DNA of 64,000 nucleotides from an uncultured Pirellulaceae bacterium (lineage in GTDB: Bacteria; Planctomycetota; Planctomycetia; Pirellulales; Pirellulaceae): NCBI GenBank assembly GCA_938084685.1, contig CALKGE010000001.1, forward strand, positions 868,001 through 932,000, written 5' to 3'. Both the position numbers and the translations under genes were made by a program. The notes beneath the pieces are model-generated. The model saw nothing but the letters and a program-made list of their open reading frames with translations, did no database searches and was not told the origin of the DNA. Of the stretch, positions 9,501 to 17,649 are shown piece by piece (within the stretch, counting starts at the first letter, position 1; every line of letters begins with the position of its first letter).

Positions 9501-11890
9501 TTCATGATCTGGATGCCGCCAAGATCGTGAAAATCCTGACCGACATGGAACTTTCCATCGGCCTGCTGCGATATCATACAAAGGCGCGGGCACTGGCGCG
9601 GTTGTACTGGGAGTACTTTGGAGAAACGGCACAGAAAGGGCTGTTACAGTCGCGGCTTAGTGGAGTGGGAACTATTGCTCAGTTGTTTCCGGGTAGTGCC
9701 GAGCAGCAGCAGTATGTGGCAGTGATTGAGCCGCTGTTGTCTGAATTTGCTCAGCAGACAGGACTGTTCTCTGATGACTACGTAAATCAGGCTGCTAATT
9801 ATCTTTTCGAAGAACTGACTGTTCGCAAGCAGTTCATTATCAGTCGTAAGGCGGCTGAACTCTATGAAGCGTTTGAACGACATCTGAAACAGAATAGTTT
9901 TGTAGAGAAGTTTAAGGCGAGTGTCACCAAGTTGACCAGTAGCCCACTGGAACGTTTTATTCTGCTGCGTGACTGGCTGGAAGCCTTCCTTTCTGAAACA
10001 TCGCAGGACTCCACGAACAATGCCTACGTAGATGAACTGGCAGTGATGTTGATGAAGGGATCAGTCAACAAAAAGAACATCGTGGATGGTACGGTGGAAC
10101 GGGCGATTGGAGACATGATTGGTAATCATCCGGTGATTGATGGAAATGCCTATCAATTCCATTACAACGATTTCATGACCAGGATGGACAGGTTTGAACG
10201 AGTTGTTGTGCCTCAGTATCGTGACTATATTGACGTCAAAAAGGAGGTGATTGCCGAGGCTAAAGAAGAACTTCGCCTGGATGAATTCCGGCCTCGTGTA
10301 CTGACATCGTTTGTGCGAAATCGCCTGATCGATGAAGTGTACCTGCCTCTGATCGGTGATAATCTGGCGAAGCAGGTTGGGGTGGTGGGTGACCAGAAGC
10401 GGACTGACCTGATGGGGTTGCTGCTCCTGATTTCTCCTCCCGGTTATGGAAAGACGACCCTGATGGAGTATGTTGCCAATCGTTTGGGCATCATTTTCAT
10501 GAAGATTAATGGTCCAGCCATTGGGCATGCAGTGACATCGCTGGATCCTGAAGAGGCACCTAATGCCGGGGCGCGGGAAGAAGTAGAGAAGCTTAACCTG
10601 GCGCTCGAAATGGGTGACAACGTCATGATTTATCTCGACGACATCCAACACTGCAACCCAGAGTTTCTGCAGAAGTTCATCTCCCTTTGTGATGCCCAGA
10701 GAAAAATCGAGGGCGTCTACAAGGGGCAGACCAAGACTTATGACCTGCGAGGTCGCAAGGTCTGTGTGATTATGGCCGGGAACCCGTATACCGAGAGTGG
10801 TGAGAAGTTTCAGATTCCTGATATGCTGGCGAACCGGGCCGACATCTATAATCTCGGTGAAATCATCGGGGATACGCGTGAAGCGTTTGAGATGAGTTAC
10901 CTGGAAAACTGCCTCACCTCCAATCCTGTTCTTGGCAAGATGGCAAGTCGCAGCCAGAAGGATGTTTACAACGTTATTCGAATTGCTCAAACCGGATCTC
11001 AGGAAGGAGTGGAATTCGAAGCGAATTACTCGATGGAAGAAGTCAGTGAAATGGTAAGTACCATGAAAAAACTGATGCGAGTACGTGACGTTGTGCTGCA
11101 GGTAAATCGCGAGTACATTCACTCAGCCGCCCAGGCCGACGATTATCGTACTGAACCTCCCTTTAAGCTCCAGGGTTCCTATCGAAATATGAATCGCATC
11201 GCGGAGAAAGTGCTTCCCATCATGAATGATCAGGAGCTGGAGTCACTGATCAGGAGCAGCTATGAAAATGACGCTCAGACACTCACCAGTGATGCTGAAG
11301 CAAATCTCCTGAAACTTTATGAGATGTGTGGCTGGATGGATCAGCAGCAGGCGGCTCGATGGAAGGATATCAAAAAGGCGTTTGTAAAAAATGTAAAGTT
11401 GCGCGGTGTTGGTTCAGACGATCAGTTCGGACAGGTCGTCATGCAACTGCAGGGGTTCGCGGATGGATTGGATGAAATCCGGGAGACGATCAGTGAAGGC
11501 GTCAAGAGTCTGGCGACCAGCAAGGCTGAATCTGGGGTGGTTGAGCCAGCAGCAGACACGATCCCCGATGGCAGTCAAACCGCAGATGCATTGAGGAGTC
11601 TGGCGGAAGAACTACGAGCTTACACGACGGGAGCTATCACGGTAGATGAAAGCAAAGGTGTGCAGCGGGTCGCTGTCATGCATAAAGTTCCCAAGTCGAT
11701 TCTTAGTGTGCTGGAGAATCAATTTCAGGTCATGAATGAATGGATGCGGCCCATGATGGAATCGCAGTATACCAACTCTCAGCAGGTCGAAAAGCTGAGT
11801 CGGTCAGTTGATCGCTGCCTGCGGTCATATCATGACTTGATCGATGACCTGAAGCAAGGCGATGACGATGACGAGGACGATCAGGACTAG
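6587..11890 (+). CDS. Giant AAA ATPase of the DUF3686 'DNA repair ATPase' type
   Basis: The protein has 1767 residues. Residues 30-470 form a beta-rich N-terminal region matching the layout of DUF3686, 490-900 is largely helical/coiled coil, and an AAA+ core follows from about 1240. Walker A is SPPGYGKT at 1283-1290 and Walker B is YLDD ending at 1352. A sensor-1-like AGN segment and an arginine-containing second half follow. The last 12 residues are almost all acidic. Relatives are annotated as DNA repair ATPases mostly by name; the biochemical role is not established to my knowledge. Co-location with YqiJ-like and flotillin genes implies a membrane-linked ATP-driven machine. It is separated from the flotillin gene by 154 bases holding a hairpin, and no other promoter is evident. 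Confidence 0.82.
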   Translation: MAQEEQQPDNTQTPETQSPQLESGTYEIIRNRLKSFAGELRDRLTRLNGARKDVFGAIETTLLGTERVTTEHNCVPRDMIAIGEQLIFGYNIHFGLRQTTHPDDVFSVYTFRDGSFHVEKSSLLSDAQFRRDFQEIYKYYKDAEFAKFFVIGPFLYMTFRVGKGAKDFKSLKWKIEGKQLTYVDNRSDHEVKFPSQHDFPWRRATRDQFEEGRHPHVGIDDRLFVETTGGDLTIKIENNTETGEGIYSEPVENLDQTLDDAEVLYAVNGNLILVKIRPYQEESYRYFIYNDKIKKVWRCDSIEESCVLLPDDHGVIFANGYALATGEFKVFDTELQHMKFDRRLDAPNGEDYLYVFYCEDTGTYVLLRYNLIQQEVDTPVICSGTSFFHAGEMVCFRVQDDPQKHHPLQIWQTPYVSDDYVPETNTDSFLYKIGNKELVRGMAECYEVVSLIEKDDSYSGLYSDLAKAAGDIVDSYFWSTNEDCFQVSQPLLEIRQAAESAIDEYEKVVRVKQNTLEQTRQVENRIAEILRVVQNSRFENIDEFVRALAELRAVRGEIISLREMRYNDSQLIDQLEEQVAESNDRLSQRCVEFLLRDDALTPYASRVDGQTNAIPALTKVTDAKTLEAEITASASELEMLIDIVSNLDIDDATQRTRIIENISAIFGKVNTARASLKSKVKELMSVEGIAEFNSQMKLLNQAVVNYLDICDTPLKCEEFLTKMMIQLEGLEGRFAEFDEFVVQLTDKREEIYNAFETRKVGLIEERNRRASALMNAADRILKGVKSRVESLESVNEINAYFASDLMIDKIRDLVDQLKQLEDSVKVDDIQSRLKTVREDAVRQLKDRQELFVEGENVIKFGKHSFSVNIQALDLTSVLRDGEMFYHLTGTDFFEKITDQRLLATRDVWQQEVISENRDVYRGEYLAYKMFAELHENAEMSLETFSTLNDKQRVDALQKFMGPRYTEAYAKGVHDLDAAKIVKILTDMELSIGLLRYHTKARALARLYWEYFGETAQKGLLQSRLSGVGTIAQLFPGSAEQQQYVAVIEPLLSEFAQQTGLFSDDYVNQAANYLFEELTVRKQFIISRKAAELYEAFERHLKQNSFVEKFKASVTKLTSSPLERFILLRDWLEAFLSETSQDSTNNAYVDELAVMLMKGSVNKKNIVDGTVERAIGDMIGNHPVIDGNAYQFHYNDFMTRMDRFERVVVPQYRDYIDVKKEVIAEAKEELRLDEFRPRVLTSFVRNRLIDEVYLPLIGDNLAKQVGVVGDQKRTDLMGLLLLISPPGYGKTTLMEYVANRLGIIFMKINGPAIGHAVTSLDPEEAPNAGAREEVEKLNLALEMGDNVMIYLDDIQHCNPEFLQKFISLCDAQRKIEGVYKGQTKTYDLRGRKVCVIMAGNPYTESGEKFQIPDMLANRADIYNLGEIIGDTREAFEMSYLENCLTSNPVLGKMASRSQKDVYNVIRIAQTGSQEGVEFEANYSMEEVSEMVSTMKKLMRVRDVVLQVNREYIHSAAQADDYRTEPPFKLQGSYRNMNRIAEKVLPIMNDQELESLIRSSYENDAQTLTSDAEANLLKLYEMCGWMDQQQAARWKDIKKAFVKNVKLRGVGSDDQFGQVVMQLQGFADGLDEIRETISEGVKSLATSKAESGVVEPAADTIPDGSQTADALRSLAEELRAYTTGAITVDESKGVQRVAVMHKVPKSILSVLENQFQVMNEWMRPMMESQYTNSQQVEKLSRSVDRCLRSYHDLIDDLKQGDDDDEDDQD

Positions 11891-11918
11891 CGTGCAGTTG
11901 AGTGCGCAGTGCCGGTAG

Positions 11919-13037
11919 TTAAATCGTCAGCCAACGATCACGGCTGGAAACCTCCCAGCATTCTGTTACCTGCTCGTTTTCAACGACATAGGCTGATTTG
12001 TGTAATGCACTTGTGGGACAAATGTGTCCGGGGATAGCCAGTAATTCGTCGCCAGGGCTATAGTCATTGGCCTTGTCAGTCCGCAAAACCAGATGCTCTT
12101 CGTTTTGCAAAACAGGCTCTGCCTGGGGTAGGTCGGGAAAGACGACACGCCTGGTCAGGTCGGGGTCCGAGGCACAGGCTTTATAGCCCAGATCGACGGT
12201 GATCGTGTCATGTGTGGGGCGGCTAATAACGCGCGTCAGGATTCGTGCAGCCGGAGTGTAGTTGAGATCGGGAAACATACGACCGTAGTTATTGTCGAAA
12301 AAAGTGTTTGTTCCTGGACTCAATTCCAAAGCCGGATCAGTGATAGTTGCGTAAACAGGGAAGCTTCCGGTGCCACCGGCCACGATTCTGGGAACGCTGA
12401 GTCCCAGGCTCTCAAGGTGATCCCGAAAGTCAGCAGCGAGCTGCCAACAGGCCATGACTGCCTGTCGTCGTTCTTCCAGATCGGTTTGGTGATTCTGGCC
12501 GTCATACAGATGGATGCCACCGGGTGTGATGCCTGGCAGGTCATGAAACAATTGATAAAGCTGACAGGCAGCTTCACCGGGTTCGATACCAGTTCGATGT
12601 TGCCCCGAATCCAGATCGATTAGTAGTTCGATGGTTTGCCCGGCGGCGGACATGGCGTTTGCCAGTTCCTCAACCATTGCCGCATCATCAGCGGTAGCCA
12701 TAAACGTCACGTCGATGTAACGATTCATAAAGGCAACGGCACGTTGGACATTGGGACCGACCAGATTGTAGGCCAGCAGGATATCTTTGACTCCGGCTTC
12801 TGCCAGCATTTCAGCTTCGGCAAAAGTTGCACATTTGTGTTTTGTAATACCCAATGCCAGCTGAATTCTGGTGACCTCAGCCATCTTGTGTGTTTTGCAA
12901 TGAGGACGCAGGCGATTAACGTCTCCGGCTTGCCGTATCATTTCGGCTAAATTGGCATTCATCACGTCGCGAAAAACGACCAGACCGGGAGACACAATGG
13001 ACGAAGTATCCTGGATTTTGAAATTACAGTCAGCCAT
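11919..13037 (-). CDS. D-threonine aldolase / D-serine dehydratase-like PLP enzyme
   Basis: This 372-residue protein is a fold-type III PLP enzyme: an alanine racemase-like N-terminal barrel followed by a D-serine dehydratase-like C-terminal domain. The PLP lysine is K48 in an RPHCKTHK context. The C-terminal metal site is H338 and C340 in GHICPTS. This family cleaves D-3-hydroxyamino acids (D-threonine to glycine and acetaldehyde) or dehydrates D-serine, using PLP and a divalent metal. The ATG is at 13037. It lies 43 bases after a DMT permease gene on the same strand, so the pair may import and degrade an amino-acid-like compound. The exact substrate cannot be set from sequence. Confidence 0.85.
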   Translation of the reverse strand: MADCNFKIQDTSSIVSPGLVVFRDVMNANLAEMIRQAGDVNRLRPHCKTHKMAEVTRIQLALGITKHKCATFAEAEMLAEAGVKDILLAYNLVGPNVQRAVAFMNRYIDVTFMATADDAAMVEELANAMSAAGQTIELLIDLDSGQHRTGIEPGEAACQLYQLFHDLPGITPGGIHLYDGQNHQTDLEERRQAVMACWQLAADFRDHLESLGLSVPRIVAGGTGSFPVYATITDPALELSPGTNTFFDNNYGRMFPDLNYTPAARILTRVISRPTHDTITVDLGYKACASDPDLTRRVVFPDLPQAEPVLQNEEHLVLRTDKANDYSPGDELLAIPGHICPTSALHKSAYVVENEQVTECWEVSSRDRWLTI

Positions 13038-13080
13038 TTTTATACTCGATGCAGGTTAGAACTCGTGCGTGAACTGTATT

Positions 13081-14058
13081 TTACTTATGCTGCTGACGGT
13101 TTACCAAGTAGATTCCGGTTGCCACGAGCAACAACGAAACAAAAATCCATGGTGACAGCGGGTCGTTTCGAAAAATAGCAGCGGCTGCAATTCCAAATAG
13201 CGGAGTCAGGAAACTGAACACGGAAATTTGAGTAGCGGAATACTTCTGCAGCAGCATCGTCTGAATAGCAAAACACATCCCGCCGACAACAATACCCTGG
13301 TACATCAGGCCACCGATGACGGCATCGTTGACATAGTCCCATGCCATTCGGTCGAATTCAAACAGAAGTGCTGCAGGGATAAACCACAAAAATCCAATGA
13401 AATCGTGCCAGAGGATAATGGTTCCAGAGGGAACTTTTTCCAGATTGGCTTTGATGAACAGGATTTTGATTGCCAGAATCAAGGCACTGATCAAGATGAT
13501 CACATCGCCAGAGATGCTTGCCTGATCGGCGAGCGGTGTGGTGACATCGGTACTGGATTCGATAATCAGAGTTACCAGCGCACTGGTACCCGCCAGCACG
13601 CACCCTGCCAGTTGAATCACGGTTATCCGATGATTGCCGGTATAAAAGTGTTCGATCACTAAAACCCAGATGATAAACGTGTTTATCAGAATCGTAGTGT
13701 GGGTTGAGTTGGACAGGTGCACGCCGATAGTGAAGGTGGCGATCTGAGCAAACAGCAGGGTGCCAGCGATGAAGCAGGGGAGTACCTGTTTCCGTGTTAG
13801 CCGAATCGGTGCTCGACTGCACAAGCACCAGACAACCATAAACAGGGTTGCCATGGCAAACCGGATGCCGCTCACGGTTAGAGGAGGCAAGCCGTGCTGT
13901 GTCTCCTCAGAGAAAAGACTGTATTTGGCTGCAACCGGGTTGCCTCCCCAGCAGGCAGCAGTTAATACAACCAGGGCAACCGCGGTAAAGGGGAGTGCAA
14001 TTAGACTGGAGTCTTGGGAGGGCGGATTAACTGAGGTAAACTTACCGTTATCGTTCAT
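13081..14058 (-). CDS. DMT-superfamily (EamA) permease
   Basis: A 325-residue integral membrane protein with about ten hydrophobic helices arranged as two EamA repeats of five, the normal layout for drug/metabolite transporters. The first TM contains the usual WGGNPVAAK-type motif near residue 38. Such permeases export or import amino acids and related metabolites; direction and substrate are unknown. It is followed on the same strand by the D-threonine aldolase-like gene and diverges from the SDR gene at 14120 across about 60 bases, which probably hold back-to-back promoters. Confidence 0.85.
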   Translation of the reverse strand: MNDNGKFTSVNPPSQDSSLIALPFTAVALVVLTAACWGGNPVAAKYSLFSEETQHGLPPLTVSGIRFAMATLFMVVWCLCSRAPIRLTRKQVLPCFIAGTLLFAQIATFTIGVHLSNSTHTTILINTFIIWVLVIEHFYTGNHRITVIQLAGCVLAGTSALVTLIIESSTDVTTPLADQASISGDVIILISALILAIKILFIKANLEKVPSGTIILWHDFIGFLWFIPAALLFEFDRMAWDYVNDAVIGGLMYQGIVVGGMCFAIQTMLLQKYSATQISVFSFLTPLFGIAAAAIFRNDPLSPWIFVSLLLVATGIYLVNRQQHK

Positions 14059-14119
14059 TGCGTTGGTGAGTGAGCGGAAACGTGCATCCTAATCCACCCT
14101 GTATTGGAAAGCCACACTT

Positions 14120-14950
14120 ATGACTCAAAGACTGTCCGGAAAAGTGATTGTTGTCATCGGTGGGACCGCTGGTTTAGGTTTGTCTGCTGCGAAGCAGTGT
14201 GTAGCGGAGGGAGCCTTCGTGGTGGTTGTCGGTCGTGATGCTGAAAAACTGGAACAGGTGATTGGTCTGCTCAATCAGGCTCACGAGGTGGCTCGGGGAT
14301 ATGCAGGAGATGCAATGGATCCTCAGACGGCGCCTCGGGCAATCGCTCTGGCAGTGAAATCCTTTGGCAGACTCGATGGACTCTATCATGTCGCCGGCGG
14401 AAGCGGACGCAGTCGCGGAGATGGTCCACTGCATACTGTGACCGATGAAGGATGGGATTACACTTTAGGACTCAATCAAAACAGTGCTTTCTATTCCAAT
14501 CGGGCAGCGATCAATCAGTTTTTAAGTCAGCAGTCAGGAGGAGTTATTTTGAATATGGCCTCCGTTCTGGCTCAGAATCCAGCACCGTCATTTTTTGCCT
14601 CTCATGCCTACGGTACTTCAAAAGCAGCTGTGATAGGAATGAGTCGGGCGGCGGCTGCCTATTATGCCCGGTTCAATATCCGGATTAACGTACTTGCCCC
14701 GGCTCTGGTTGCCACTGCCTTGAGTGAACGGGCACAAAGCAATGAACCGTTGATGGAATACGTTAAATACAAACAGCCTCTGGATCAGGGGCGGATCGGA
14801 ACTGTGGAAGATATCGATGGAGCTGTGGTATTCCTGCTTTCCGACGAATCAAAATTCATGACCGGACAGGTAGTGACAGTGGATGGCGGGTTCTCACTTT
14901 CAGAAGGGTACATGGAAACTGATCAGACAGACTACTCGACAGGGCGATGA
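14120..14950 (+). CDS. Short-chain dehydrogenase/reductase (SDR)
   Basis: A 276-residue classical SDR. The N-terminal nucleotide-binding motif is GGTAGLG (residues 14-20), and the catalytic YxxxK is Y164/K168 in YGTSK, followed by a C-terminal VDGG segment. The family oxidises or reduces alcohols and sugars with NAD(P). It is the first gene of a tightly packed plus-strand series and overlaps the next start by ATGA (14947-14950). The operon context suggests oxidation of a sugar or polyol; the substrate is not identifiable. Confidence 0.9.
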   Translation: MTQRLSGKVIVVIGGTAGLGLSAAKQCVAEGAFVVVVGRDAEKLEQVIGLLNQAHEVARGYAGDAMDPQTAPRAIALAVKSFGRLDGLYHVAGGSGRSRGDGPLHTVTDEGWDYTLGLNQNSAFYSNRAAINQFLSQQSGGVILNMASVLAQNPAPSFFASHAYGTSKAAVIGMSRAAAAYYARFNIRINVLAPALVATALSERAQSNEPLMEYVKYKQPLDQGRIGTVEDIDGAVVFLLSDESKFMTGQVVTVDGGFSLSEGYMETDQTDYSTGR

Positions 14951-15759
14951 TGAGTAAAACAGCAGAATATATTGGGAAATGCGATTCCATACTCGAGTGT
15001 ATTGGCAGGCAGGAGCAACAAATCCAGATTGTTGCCAGCTGGTTTGCTGATTCCATCGGAGCGGGACGGATGGTGCACCTGTTTGGCGCAGGTCACAGTC
15101 GAATCATGGTGGAAGAAATGTGGCCTCGTTATGGTTCGTTCCCCGGCTTCAATCCGATTGTCGAGCTTTCCCTCACCTTCCATAATCTGGTGGTAGGTGC
15201 CAATGGTCAGCGACAGGCAATGTTTCTGGAAAAACAGTCCGGACTGGCTGAGAGGATTCTGAGAAACTACAGTATCAGTCCGCTGGACTCCGCACTGATT
15301 ATCTCTTCGAGTGGTTGTAATACGGTTCCGGTCGAGATGGCACGCGAACTCAGAGCTAAGGGTTGCCGCGTCGTCGCTCTGGTCAGCTTGAAACACTGTT
15401 TGGAAAGTAGTTCCAAAAGTCCGTGTGGGAAGAAACTGGTCGACTATGCCGACGTGGTTTTGGATACCGGAGCCCCCGCTGGGGATGCTATGATTTCTCT
15501 GGAAGGATTGGAATCGCCTGTGGCTCCTGGGAGTACCGTGGGGGGGAGTGTGATTGTGAACTGCATCAAGGCCGAGGTGGCGCAGCTGTTGGTAAATCGT
15601 GATCAAATGCCAGACGTACTAACTGCTTCCTGTGTCGTGGGTGAAGAAAAAGCGGCACAACAATTCGAAGCAGCTTATGATGAGCACGGACGTAGAATGG
15701 CCAGATTACTAGAGCATCCCGGATCATCCGAATCTGCATCCTCGACCGACAGGAGTTAG
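14947..15759 (+). CDS. SIS-domain sugar phosphate-binding protein
   Basis: A 270-residue SIS (sugar isomerase) domain protein resembling the UPF0309 group. The phosphate-binding segments are GAGHSR near residue 46 and the ISSSGCNTVPVE loop near 117. Family members bind phosphosugars and act as isomerases, deaminases or regulators. It starts inside the stop of the SDR gene (ATGA overlap) and ends 8 bases before the MetE-like gene, so all three are probably cotranslated. A role in handling an amino sugar or sugar phosphate is inferred. Confidence 0.82.
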   Translation: MMSKTAEYIGKCDSILECIGRQEQQIQIVASWFADSIGAGRMVHLFGAGHSRIMVEEMWPRYGSFPGFNPIVELSLTFHNLVVGANGQRQAMFLEKQSGLAERILRNYSISPLDSALIISSSGCNTVPVEMARELRAKGCRVVALVSLKHCLESSSKSPCGKKLVDYADVVLDTGAPAGDAMISLEGLESPVAPGSTVGGSVIVNCIKAEVAQLLVNRDQMPDVLTASCVVGEEKAAQQFEAAYDEHGRRMARLLEHPGSSESASSTDRS

Positions 15760-15767
15760 GAAAGTCC

Positions 15768-16793
15768 ATGCAATCAGTCATTCGAACGACCGTCATCGGT
15801 AGCTATCCATTTCCTGGATGGTTGGAGTATGCTAGTCAGGACCTTTCCGTTTTCGGTACAGACGACATCGCTGAAATGCAGGATGATGCCGTAATTGCTG
15901 CCCTGCATGATCAGTACTCTGCCGGCCTGGATGTGATAACCGATGGAGAACAGACTCGATTCGACTTTAATCTCTCCTTTTACGGTTATCTGGAAGGGCT
16001 GAAACTGGAGTCGGAGTCGCCCAGAAGGTTTGGTCCACCCGCTCATGATCAACGTGGAAAACACGAAATCATTGCGACATTGACGGCACCTCGCGGGCTG
16101 GGTGCTATCGAGGAATTTCAGCGTTTGAAACGTCTTGCTGCTGCGGGACCTGTACTCAAAGCAAGTATCCCAGGACCATACACGCTCAGTGGTCGGCTGC
16201 TTCCGAATCAGCAGTATCCTGATCGTTACGCAATTACTGAAGCATTACTGCCACTGGTCCAACAGGAGTTAGTGGGATTAGTGGAAGCGGGGTGTACCGA
16301 GATTACCATCGATGAGCCGTCGATGAGTTGCTATGCCTGGAAAGAGGATCCGATCCGCTTTGTCGAAATTTTCAATCGGACGATTGAGCCAGTGGTTGGG
16401 AAATGTCGTCTTTCGACTCATCTATGCTTTGGAAATTATAAAGGCAGAGCAGTCGGTAAAAGAGAATACTCGCCCATGTTTCCCGCGTTCCTCGAGATGA
16501 AGGTCGACGAGCTTCATGTTGAGATGGCGAGTCGTGAGTTTTCCGAATTGGAACTGATTGGTGAGATCGCCAAAACCAAAGATGTTGCCGTGGGCATTGT
16601 GGATGTGAAGAGCTATTACGTCGAATCGGTTGAGGACATTGTCGAGCGAATACGAAGATGTCTCGCATATGTTACACCGGAGCGCCTGGCAGTGGCACCG
16701 GACTGCGGGTTAAGTCAGACAGCACGTTGGGCTGCAAGACAGAAATTGCAGAACATGGTTGCTGGAGCACGGGAAGTGCGTGAGAGTCTTTGA
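15768..16793 (+). CDS. Cobalamin-independent methionine synthase-like (MetE C-terminal domain) protein
   Basis: A 341-residue stand-alone MetE C-terminal/UROD-MetE barrel. Candidate zinc ligands are visible: H218 and C220 in THLCFGN, a glutamate near 243 in the LHVEMAS segment, and C313 in PDCGLSQ. The N-terminal folate-binding half of full MetE is absent. Stand-alone members transfer methyl groups from or to thiols and are often misnamed methionine synthases. It is preceded by AGGA 6 bases before the ATG. Embedded in an SDR-SIS-MBL operon, it more likely demethylates or methylates a catabolic substrate than makes methionine. Confidence 0.85.
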   Translation: MQSVIRTTVIGSYPFPGWLEYASQDLSVFGTDDIAEMQDDAVIAALHDQYSAGLDVITDGEQTRFDFNLSFYGYLEGLKLESESPRRFGPPAHDQRGKHEIIATLTAPRGLGAIEEFQRLKRLAAAGPVLKASIPGPYTLSGRLLPNQQYPDRYAITEALLPLVQQELVGLVEAGCTEITIDEPSMSCYAWKEDPIRFVEIFNRTIEPVVGKCRLSTHLCFGNYKGRAVGKREYSPMFPAFLEMKVDELHVEMASREFSELELIGEIAKTKDVAVGIVDVKSYYVESVEDIVERIRRCLAYVTPERLAVAPDCGLSQTARWAARQKLQNMVAGAREVRESL

Positions 16794-16805
16794 TCGAACA
16801 GTGCT

Positions 16806-17648
16806 ATGAAAACTCCTGAACGAAAAGATCAATGTTTGCTGGATGATATCCAGGCATCCCGGTGTAATGGTCAGCTCAACATCTGGTGGCTGGGACAGAG
16901 TGGGTTTCTTATTGAGTGGGAAGGGGTTTACCTGCTGGCAGATCCCTATCTCTCTGATTCACTCACCAGAAAGTACGAGGCCACGGAAAAACCTCATGTG
17001 CGGATGACAGAACTTGTTATTGATCCAAACAAGCTTGATTTCATAGATTGCGTTTCCTCCAGTCATAACCATACGGATCATCTGGATGGCGAGACGCTGT
17101 CTGCGCTGCTGGAGGTCAATACGGACCTGGTCCTGCTTGTACCTGAAGCAAATCAGTTGTTTGCAGCCGATCGGCTTGGATTGTCGCCGGCTCGACTGAC
17201 AACCATCAATACAGGTGAGACGCTCGCACATGACAGGTTCTCGGTGCATGCTGTTCCAGCAGCTCATGAAGAACTGACCACGGATGATCTGGGACGCCTG
17301 ATCTACCTGGGGTACATTTTCCAGATAGGACCGTGGACCATTTATCATAGCGGCGACACGGTACGGTACGATGGGATGGTAGACCGTCTCCGCCCTTATA
17401 ATATCGATATTGCCATGCTGCCGATCAATGGAAGCTTGCCGGCGCGCCATGTTCCCGGAAACCTTTGGGGAAGGGAGGCTGCCGCGTTGGCTCGAGAGGC
17501 AAATATCAAGCGAGTGATCCCATGTCATTACGACATGTTTGAATTTAATTCCGTGACACCGGACGAGTTTGAAGACGAATGTCGACGATGGGGCCAGAAT
17601 TTTGTTACGCTGAACAATGGCGGACGACTTTCGCTGTGGCCAGAGTAA
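16806..17648 (+). CDS. Metallo-beta-lactamase fold hydrolase, UlaG-like
   Basis: A 280-residue MBL-fold protein. The metal motif HxHxDH is H87, H89, D91, H92; further ligands are plausible in AAHEE (about 155), HSGDT (about 181) and a C-terminal PCHYD. The early segment WWLGQSGF and overall length match UlaG-type lactonases, which open L-ascorbate-6-phosphate lactone. In this operon it may hydrolyse a sugar lactone made by the SDR. It ends one base before the ATG of the next gene. Confidence 0.85.
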   Translation: MKTPERKDQCLLDDIQASRCNGQLNIWWLGQSGFLIEWEGVYLLADPYLSDSLTRKYEATEKPHVRMTELVIDPNKLDFIDCVSSSHNHTDHLDGETLSALLEVNTDLVLLVPEANQLFAADRLGLSPARLTTINTGETLAHDRFSVHAVPAAHEELTTDDLGRLIYLGYIFQIGPWTIYHSGDTVRYDGMVDRLRPYNIDIAMLPINGSLPARHVPGNLWGREAAALAREANIKRVIPCHYDMFEFNSVTPDEFEDECRRWGQNFVTLNNGGRLSLWPE

Positions 17649-17649
17649 A

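Noticed and set aside
10061..11122. 353-codon minus-strand open frame
   Set aside because: Antisense to the AAA domain of the giant ATPase, whose motifs are clear.
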